Positions 8,242 through 12,833 of a stretch of DNA of 12,833 nt are shown piece by piece. Made by a program: the position numbers and the translations under genes. The first letter of the stretch is position 1. Each line of letters opens with the position of its first letter. The notes under the pieces were generated by a model. That model was not told where the DNA came from. It ran no database searches and was given only the letters and a program-made list of their open reading frames with translations. Source of the DNA: Candidatus Desulfofervidaceae bacterium (GTDB taxonomy: Bacteria > Desulfobacterota > Desulfofervidia > Desulfofervidales > Desulfofervidaceae); assembly GCA_021160485.1 (NCBI GenBank), contig JAGHCL010000044.1:1-12833 (forward strand), given 5' to 3'.

Positions 8242-9069
8242 TTAATCCCTTAGATTAAGTTTCAAAATTCTGTCTAGACGGAAGGTTTTGACAATCTGGT
8301 CAGCATAACAAAAGGCCTCTATATAATAACGCTTACTGCATCTGAAATACATAATAGGATGAATTAAACGGGGCTTAAAGGCGAGATGACCATTGGCATA
8401 AATAATTTCCAAATCACAATCCTGTTCTATCGCTTTAAGGATAAGCCTTACTTTAGGGTCTTTTAAGTCTTCTTTTTGAGGCGTTGGTAGGTATTGTTCT
8501 AGATAGATGGGTTCTCCTGCCCATTCCCAGAAGTTTTTTAGAGGGTGGTGTAAGGTAAGACCGCTCTTTTCCATCATCCGAAAAAGGATAAATCCCGTAT
8601 GTCTAGCATCAGCTATGGCCCGATGACAGCCTTTATAAGGACTTTGCCAATACTCAACCAGAAAGGGCAGGTTGTATTTTTTAAGATTAGGGAAGTGTTT
8701 CCGGGCTAGCGTATGGGTATCTACAGTTGGATTGCTAAATAGTGGTAATTGTTCCCTTTCTAAATGCAGGGCCAGCATTCGCAAGTCAAAGACGGCATTA
8801 TGTGCTACTAAAATGCCATCTCCAATAAATTTTAAAAATTTTTCCAGCACAACCGGTAAAGGAGGAGCTGTTGCTACCATGGTGTCATCAATACCGTGGA
8901 TTTCAGTAGCGGTAGGAGGAATGGGACGTCCTGGATTAGCCAGAGAAGAGAATTCTTCTACTACCCGGCCATGGTGTATCTTTACGGCTCCAATTTCAAC
9001 AATGCGTGCCGTTAAGGACAACCCCGTTGTTTCAGTATCAAAGACCACAAACGGAACTTTAGCTATCAA
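8242..9069 (-). CDS. DEDDh 3'-5' exonuclease with C-terminal WYL-like domain
   Basis: The N-terminal part (about 5-170) is a DnaQ/PolIII-epsilon-type exonuclease with the full catalytic set: FDTETTG (D11, E13), AHNAVFD (D95) and CHRAIADA (H149, D154). Residues about 205-275 resemble a WYL domain: a YANG strand, PRLIHPIMYF, KRYYIEAFCY and KTFRLDRILKL. WYL domains sense ligands, often nucleic acid or nucleotides, in bacterial regulators and defence proteins. That part is recognised by pattern and is less secure than the nuclease. The start is TTG at 9069, overlapping the upstream stop as TTGA and preceded by AAGGAAGGAAAG, so translation is probably coupled. It could trim DNA or RNA; it lacks the polymerase-binding features of a replicative proofreader. 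Confidence 0.85.
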   Translation of the reverse strand: MIAKVPFVVFDTETTGLSLTARIVEIGAVKIHHGRVVEEFSSLANPGRPIPPTATEIHGIDDTMVATAPPLPVVLEKFLKFIGDGILVAHNAVFDLRMLALHLEREQLPLFSNPTVDTHTLARKHFPNLKKYNLPFLVEYWQSPYKGCHRAIADARHTGFILFRMMEKSGLTLHHPLKNFWEWAGEPIYLEQYLPTPQKEDLKDPKVRLILKAIEQDCDLEIIYANGHLAFKPRLIHPIMYFRCSKRYYIEAFCYADQIVKTFRLDRILKLNLRD

Positions 9070-9707
9070 TCTTTCCTTCCTTTCTCTCCACAGATCAATT
9101 TGGTTCTACCAGAGGCAGTGGTTTCCTTTACTACCTGTGAAAAAATTCTTCTCAATTCACTTAATTCGTGCCGCACAATCTCCCGTCCTTCCTTTCCCAT
9201 AGAAAGCAGACGAAGATAATAGAGCAATCTTATCAGAGGTTGTTTTGGTTCTTCATGTTCCATCATACAAAAACGTCCATTTTTTTTCAAACATCTTTTT
9301 ATTTCTTGTAAGGCCAGCTTACGAGTTTTGCCTGTCAGTTCATACATGGCATGCGAGCAGGTAACAACATCAAACATGTCTGATTTAAACGGTAAAGCCC
9401 CGGCATCGGCTGCGACAAAACAAAGATTTCTAGCCCCTATTTTTTGAGCCTTTGCTTTTGCTTTTGTCAGCATACCAAGGGAAAAATCCACACCCACAAC
9501 CAGTCCCCTTTGTGCGTATTGAGAAAGAACAGTTGCCACGCTCCCAGTACCAGTGCAAAGGTCAAGGACTTTGTTTTCAGGTTTAACCCCGCTTTTTCGG
9601 GCCAGATAATGGCGTAGATACAAACTTCTGTCCCTTGAGTGCAAGTTTATAATAACATCGTAAAAATGAGAGAAAAAATCGTAATATTTTTGTCTATACT
9701 TGCGCAT
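9066..9707 (-). CDS. Class I SAM-dependent methyltransferase (UbiE-like)
   Basis: A 213-residue Rossmann-fold methyltransferase. Motif I is VLDLCTGTGSVA (48-59), the acidic end of strand 2 is VGVDFS (71-76), and motif II is ADAGALPFKSDMFDVVTCS (100-118). MYELTGKTRKLALQEIKRCL then GGR-like KKNGRFCMMEH follow the pattern of UbiE/MenG and related small-molecule enzymes, but the substrate cannot be told. The ATG at 9707 has GAAAGGGGAA directly upstream. It is the first gene of the operon with the exonuclease and kptA, which hints at, but does not prove, a nucleic-acid substrate. Confidence 0.85.
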   Translation of the reverse strand: MRKYRQKYYDFFSHFYDVIINLHSRDRSLYLRHYLARKSGVKPENKVLDLCTGTGSVATVLSQYAQRGLVVGVDFSLGMLTKAKAKAQKIGARNLCFVAADAGALPFKSDMFDVVTCSHAMYELTGKTRKLALQEIKRCLKKNGRFCMMEHEEPKQPLIRLLYYLRLLSMGKEGREIVRHELSELRRIFSQVVKETTASGRTKLICGEKGRKD

Positions 9708-9738
9708 TTCCCCTTTCTCCTTTTTCTTACTAATTGTT

Positions 9739-9766
9739 AAAATACACCTAAATAGCCAATTTGCAA
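9739..9766 (-). promoter_or_regulatory. Possible promoter of the methyltransferase-exonuclease-kptA operon
   Basis: On the minus strand TTGCAA (9766-9761), a 16-bp spacer and TATTTT (9744-9739) sit about 30 bp before the methyltransferase ATG, in the 70-bp gap shared with the divergent MFS gene. The match is moderate and the spacer one base short of ideal. Confidence 0.35.
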
Positions 9767-9777
9767 AGGAGGGAAAA

Positions 9778-10338
9778 ATGCCAAAACAGGTATTTCTGGT
9801 ATGTGTGGTGGTTTTTCCTTTTATGATTTGTTCTGGTATCGTTTATTCTATCCTTTCTCTTTACTTTGCCAAACTGGGGGCTACCAAGAGTCAGATAGGT
9901 TTTATTTATACTTCAGGAGCTTTGGCTGGGGCGGCCATGGCTCCTTTCTTAGGAAGATTAGCAGATAAGTGGGGCCGAAAGGTGATACTTTTTATGTCCA
10001 TGGGGTTATTTATGCTGGTGTTTTTGGGATATGCTTTAAGCAAGTGTTGTTTTCACCTTTTTCTCATTCAGATAGCCGAAGGTATAGCCTGGAGTGCGAT
10101 GGGAACAAGTGCTACTGCCTTGTTGGCCGATGTAGCTCCGGTTGCCCATAGAGGTGAAGCGATGGGAATTTATAACACTGCCTGGAGCATTGGCTGGATT
10201 ATTGGACCTAGTTTGGGTGGCATTTCGTCAGATCACCTGGGGTTTAAACTTACTTTTCTTATCTGTGCCGGCATTATGTTGTTTGGAATTATCTTAGGTA
10301 TATTTGTCCTTTCCCAATCTGCAGATCAGAGAAGCTGA
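9778..10338 (+). CDS. Half-length MFS transporter (six-helix N-terminal half)
   Basis: The protein has 186 residues with about six hydrophobic helices (5-27, 43-60, 68-88, 92-112, 133-151, 157-178), half of a normal 12-helix major facilitator. MFS motif A, GRLADKWGRK (59-68), is intact, as is YNTAWSIGWIIGPSLGG in helix 5. The C-terminal half is absent: the frame stops at TGA 10336-10338, where the convergent ATP-grasp gene begins. The start is the ATG at 9778 with AAAGGAGGGAAAA just upstream; the ORF extends in frame to 9700, but that stretch overlaps the divergent gene's start and has no ribosome site. The substrate is unknown. Either the gene was truncated by rearrangement or it works as a homodimer or with a partner half. 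Confidence 0.82.
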   Translation: MPKQVFLVCVVVFPFMICSGIVYSILSLYFAKLGATKSQIGFIYTSGALAGAAMAPFLGRLADKWGRKVILFMSMGLFMLVFLGYALSKCCFHLFLIQIAEGIAWSAMGTSATALLADVAPVAHRGEAMGIYNTAWSIGWIIGPSLGGISSDHLGFKLTFLICAGIMLFGIILGIFVLSQSADQRS

Positions 10339-11144
10339 GAGACCCATTTTTGGATCTCTGCATTTAAAATGGTTTTAAACCGCTGGTATCCGCCAATACC
10401 TGTCAGACCAAATCCGTAATTAATTTCTAAAAAAAGGGGTGTTTGTTCTGTTTCTGAAAACATGACATCAAAAGCAGCTAGATTGATACCTGTTTTATGA
10501 CACAATTGTTTAACTAGACTAACGGCCTTTTCTTCTAACTCTGGGTGTAAGTGATAGTATATCTTTGCCCCTTTGCCTACATTATTTCTGAATTCATTTG
10601 GGTTCTGTTGACACCGCCAGTAAGTAAGAAATTGCGTTCCTATTACCACGATACGTAAATCCCGATTGTTATGTTTAATGTAAGGCTGAATGATAAAAGT
10701 AGGCCCTTTTTTTTCAAAGGTCTTAAAGATTTTCAACACAGAGAATAACTCTCTTTCATTATGCACTAAGTGCACAAATGCTCCTCCACCGCCTTTATTC
10801 CACTTTACAATGAATGGATAAGGATAAAGTGATTCTCCGTGGCTGAGCCTGTTTTCAAGGTCTTTTAGGCCAATAAAAATCTTGGTTGGAGGATAAGGTA
10901 CACCTGCCCATTGAAACACAAAAATGTGGCCTATCTTTCCAGGGAATTGAAATCGCGTATCCAGACAAGGGAAAACCGGTGCAAAACGTTTACAAAACCA
11001 ATAATGATAGGGATTACACTGAGGTGGCAACACAATTGCCTTTGCCTGTTGCATCAAGGCTATTTGTTGAGGGGAAAAAACCTTTGCTGACGGTAAAGAG
11101 GAGTAAGCATCTCCTTTTACACTTGAGAAAAAGGAAAGAAGCAT
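10326..11144 (-). CDS. RimK-like ATP-grasp protein
   Basis: A 272-residue ATP-grasp ligase-type protein; RimK relatives join amino acids to carboxyl groups on proteins or cofactors. Visible parts are a nucleotide-binding lysine and glycine-rich loop IVKWNKGGGGAF (112-123), IIQPYIKHNNRDLRIVVIG (151-169), RNNVGKGAKIY (186-196) and the Mg-binding end AAFDVMF ... LFLEINYGFGLTGI (D226, E240, N242). The N-terminal domain (1-85) is shorter and less conserved. The ATG lies 4 bp after the peptidase stop with only a weak ribosome site, suggesting coupled translation. The 3' end overlaps the convergent MFS gene by 13 bp. The substrate cannot be inferred. Confidence 0.82.
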   Translation of the reverse strand: MLLSFFSSVKGDAYSSLPSAKVFSPQQIALMQQAKAIVLPPQCNPYHYWFCKRFAPVFPCLDTRFQFPGKIGHIFVFQWAGVPYPPTKIFIGLKDLENRLSHGESLYPYPFIVKWNKGGGGAFVHLVHNERELFSVLKIFKTFEKKGPTFIIQPYIKHNNRDLRIVVIGTQFLTYWRCQQNPNEFRNNVGKGAKIYYHLHPELEEKAVSLVKQLCHKTGINLAAFDVMFSETEQTPLFLEINYGFGLTGIGGYQRFKTILNAEIQKWVSQLL

Positions 11145-11148
11145 CTGT

Positions 11149-12513
11149 TTATTTCTTCTGCACCTGTTTTATTTGTTTTATCAGTTTATCATCATGAGTT
11201 AAGGCCAGGGCCTTTTGTAGGTGATATCTAGCCTGGGATGGTTTTTCTTCTAATTCAAAATACATACCTAAGCAGTAGTGGGCCCAATCCATCTGTTTTT
11301 TGGCGGCATAAAGCTGGCCTAAATTATAATAAATCCGGGAATAGTCTGAAACGTTTAAAGTTAAATCTGGCTGAAAGGTGGCCACTGCCTTTTGCCATGT
11401 AGCTATGGCTGCATTTATCCTTTGCATATTTTGATAAGCTAAGCCAAGATAAAAGGCAACTTCGATATCAGGCGGTGCCTTTTGCAAATGGAAAATGGCT
11501 TGGCTAAATTCTCCCAGTTCAGCATAACAGATACCTAACTCGCGCTCAAACAATGGTTCTTTAGGTCTTAACTTCAGGGCTTGTTGCAATTTTCTGACTG
11601 CTTCTGGCCAGTTTTTCTCCTGGATAAGACAGAGAGCAAGCCCGTAATAAGCACTTACATCTTGGGGATTTTGATGTAAAACTCTTGTAAAAAAAACCTT
11701 GGTGCTGTTTCTATCTGTAAAAAGGGCACGTAATCGTGCCTGCATGAGGTGGAACATAGTTTGGTCATGAGATGTTTTTTGGGTGGGTAAGCGTTTTAGA
11801 GTATTGCTTATGTAAACAATCCTTACGTCTATATTGGGGTGAGTTTTAAGATAGGCTGGCACTTTACCTCCACTGCCTAAACTGAAGCGGGCTAACTTTT
11901 TAAAGGCACTTACCATGGCTTTGCCATCATAACCTGTCGCTAAAAGAATTTTTAAACCAGTTCTATCTGCCTCTTCTTCGTCTTCACGACTATAGCGGAG
12001 GGCCATGGCCATGCCTGTAGCCATGGAAGTTGTCGCCACTGCACTTGCCATTTCAGGACTTCCGGCCAGAAGAGTACCTGCGAGCATAGCCACCATTGTA
12101 GCCAGATTGAGTTTTTTGTTTCGGGCTAGTCTTTTAGCAATATGCCGACATACCACATGGCCGATTTCATGAGCGGTAACCGCTGCCAGTTCGTCTTCGG
12201 TATCAAAGGTCAGAAATAACCCTCGGTACATAAAAACATAGCCCCCAGGTCCGGAAAAGGCATTCAGGGTAGGTTTATCTATGATAAAAAAGTAGTAAGG
12301 ATAATATACCTCTTCCGCATTTTCCACTAAACTATGGCCCAAACAGTTATAATACTGATTGAGTACCGGATCAGAAATGAGAGGTAATTGCTGTTTTACC
12401 TCTTTAAAAAAGGCCTTACCCATTTCTTTTTCTTTGCTAATGGTCAAGGCCGAGCTCCATTGTGGCCATAGCAGAACCCATATCAGAAAGACAGAAACTA
12501 ACCTTCTTCCCAT
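11149..12513 (-). CDS. M48 family metallopeptidase with TPR repeats (BepA/YfgC-like)
   Basis: A secreted, presumably periplasmic zinc protease of the type that controls outer-membrane protein assembly. From the ATG at 12513 (454 residues): signal peptide MGRRLVSVFLIWVLLWPQ then WSSA; the M48 motif HEIGH (115-119) within TAHEIGHVVCRHIAKR; a third zinc ligand in EDEEEADRTG (about 177-186); and a conserved KTHPNIDVRI (223-232). Residues about 265-450 hold several TPR units, e.g. QDVSAYYGLALCLIQEKNW and EPLFERELGICYAELGEF. The order of signal peptide, M48 and TPR is that of BepA. The frame is open to a TTG at 12531, but neither start has a good ribosome site; the ATG puts the basic residues directly before the signal core. 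It heads an operon with the ATP-grasp gene. Confidence 0.9.
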   Translation of the reverse strand: MGRRLVSVFLIWVLLWPQWSSALTISKEKEMGKAFFKEVKQQLPLISDPVLNQYYNCLGHSLVENAEEVYYPYYFFIIDKPTLNAFSGPGGYVFMYRGLFLTFDTEDELAAVTAHEIGHVVCRHIAKRLARNKKLNLATMVAMLAGTLLAGSPEMASAVATTSMATGMAMALRYSREDEEEADRTGLKILLATGYDGKAMVSAFKKLARFSLGSGGKVPAYLKTHPNIDVRIVYISNTLKRLPTQKTSHDQTMFHLMQARLRALFTDRNSTKVFFTRVLHQNPQDVSAYYGLALCLIQEKNWPEAVRKLQQALKLRPKEPLFERELGICYAELGEFSQAIFHLQKAPPDIEVAFYLGLAYQNMQRINAAIATWQKAVATFQPDLTLNVSDYSRIYYNLGQLYAAKKQMDWAHYCLGMYFELEEKPSQARYHLQKALALTHDDKLIKQIKQVQKK

Positions 12514-12537
12514 ACAACTATCATAACGCAAATAGGG

Positions 12538-12566
12538 AACAAAAGGAAGAAGGTAAACCTTCCTCC
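12538..12566 (-). terminator. Hairpin with U-tract upstream of the M48 gene
   Basis: On the minus strand GGAGGAAGGT / ACCTTCTTCC (12566-12557 with 12554-12545) can pair over 9-10 bp with one G-U wobble and a tiny loop, followed by TTTTGTT. It looks like an intrinsic terminator or attenuator about 25 bp before the peptidase start. No minus-strand gene is visible upstream of it in the window. Confidence 0.4.
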
Positions 12567-12684
12567 CGCCATGGTCAAAGCATAATCTTCCTCACCCCAA
12601 TCTGTTAAGTGTTTCGCCAATGGCCGGATGTGTAGAAGCATTGTATGTCTGGATGTGGGATGGCAAGCGAAAAGTGGAAAATTT

Positions 12685-12712
12685 GCTACTTAACCACTCA
12701 ACCACCCACTAC
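12685..12712 (-). repeat. Degenerate 8-bp-period repeat
   Basis: On the minus strand the sequence reads GTAGTGGG / TGGTTGAG / TGGTTAAG / TAGC, a TGGTTRAG-type unit repeated with decay. It resembles the repeat after uvrA (GATGGTTG units, 7416-7439). The two may belong to one dispersed intergenic family. Confidence 0.4.
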
Positions 12713-12769
12713 TTTTTTTAGATTTTATCCCTGATTTTTAAATTTTGACCTCTAAATGCCTTAAAAGAC

Positions 12770-12798
12770 TTGACTTTTTTTCACTAATCAAATAATCC
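12770..12798 (+). promoter_or_regulatory. Possible promoter for the gene at 12828
   Basis: TTGACT (12770-12775) is followed after 15 bp by AATAAT (12791-12796), or after 17 bp by the weaker TAATCC. It sits 30 bp before a good ribosome site. The -35 box is convincing; the -10 is uncertain. Confidence 0.35.
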
Positions 12799-12827
12799 TT
12801 TTTAGAGTAAATTAAAGAGGGAGAGAA

Positions 12828-12833
12828 ATGCCA
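12828..12833 (+). CDS. Start of a gene running off the window (partial)
   Basis: AAAGAGGGAGAG (12814-12825) followed by ATG CCA at the last six bases looks like a real translation start. Only Met-Pro is visible, so no product can be named. Confidence 0.5.

Larger units (their letters stand above)
12567..12827. other. Non-coding interval at the right end
   Basis: With 12514-12566, about 314 bp lack a recognisable gene. I see the hairpin described separately, short frames without ribosome sites, the 8-bp-period repeat at 12685-12712, an AT-rich stretch and a probable promoter for the gene starting at 12828. No tRNA cloverleaf or other RNA gene was found by eye. Confidence 0.5.

Noticed and set aside
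9700..9777. N-terminal extension of the MFS protein from an ATG at 9700
   Set aside because: It overlaps the divergent methyltransferase start and has no ribosome site; the ATG at 9778 has a strong one.
10338..10365. Hairpin AGAGACCC / GGATCTCT as a terminator for the MFS gene
   Set aside because: The stem is imperfect, no T-run follows, and it lies in the coding sequence of the ATP-grasp gene.
12586..12720. Short plus-strand frame (ATG at 12622, about 32 codons)
   Set aside because: No ribosome site, no recognisable similarity, and it runs through the degenerate repeat.
1..12833. CRISPR array, tRNA or rRNA genes, or an intact mobile element
   Set aside because: No regularly spaced identical repeats, cloverleaf folds or rRNA landmarks were found by eye; the only transposase is the broken one at the left edge.

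Overview
The window looks like chromosomal DNA of a low-to-moderate GC anaerobe. It carries a Desulfovibrio-type periplasmic formate dehydrogenase that needs selenocysteine, next to household, repair and envelope genes. I infer a Desulfobacterota-like sulfate reducer or syntroph, possibly thermophilic. This rests on protein family resemblance only; there is no rRNA or other phylogenetic marker here.

Layout. Positions 1-409 (minus) hold a decayed IS256-family transposase whose catalytic core is deleted. A strong intrinsic terminator (544-577, minus) closes a two-gene formate dehydrogenase operon, fdhA-fdhB (606-4370, minus). fdhA is one gene read through an in-frame UGA (selenocysteine) at 3798-3800. 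An ORF caller splits it in two, but it should be annotated as one protein of about 1006 residues. A UvrA-family gene (4604-7375, plus) is divergent from fdhA, with a good sigma-70 promoter at 4489-4518.

Positions 7505-9707 (minus) hold a tight three-gene operon: a class I SAM methyltransferase, a DEDDh exonuclease fused to a C-terminal WYL-like domain, and a KptA/Tpt1-type RNA 2'-phosphotransferase with an unusual proline- and lysine-rich tail. The first two genes overlap by 4 bp and the last two are 5 bp apart. Divergent from this operon is a six-helix, half-length MFS protein (9778-10338, plus). Its 3' end overlaps a convergent operon of an M48 metallopeptidase with TPR repeats and a RimK-like ATP-grasp ligase (10326-12513, minus). 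The right end (12514-12827) has no gene, but holds a hairpin with a U-tract, a degenerate 8-bp-period repeat and a promoter. A new plus-strand gene begins at 12828 and runs off the window.

How the genes work together. FdhA and FdhB form a soluble W/Mo-selenocysteine formate dehydrogenase, exported by the Tat pathway, with four [4Fe-4S] clusters. No membrane subunit is encoded, so electrons presumably go to a periplasmic cytochrome c. The methyltransferase / exonuclease-WYL / KptA operon is the most thought-provoking grouping: an NAD-dependent RNA 2'-phosphate-removing enzyme sits beside a nuclease carrying a probable ligand-sensing domain. I treat it as a candidate nucleic-acid repair or stress module, not a demonstrated system.
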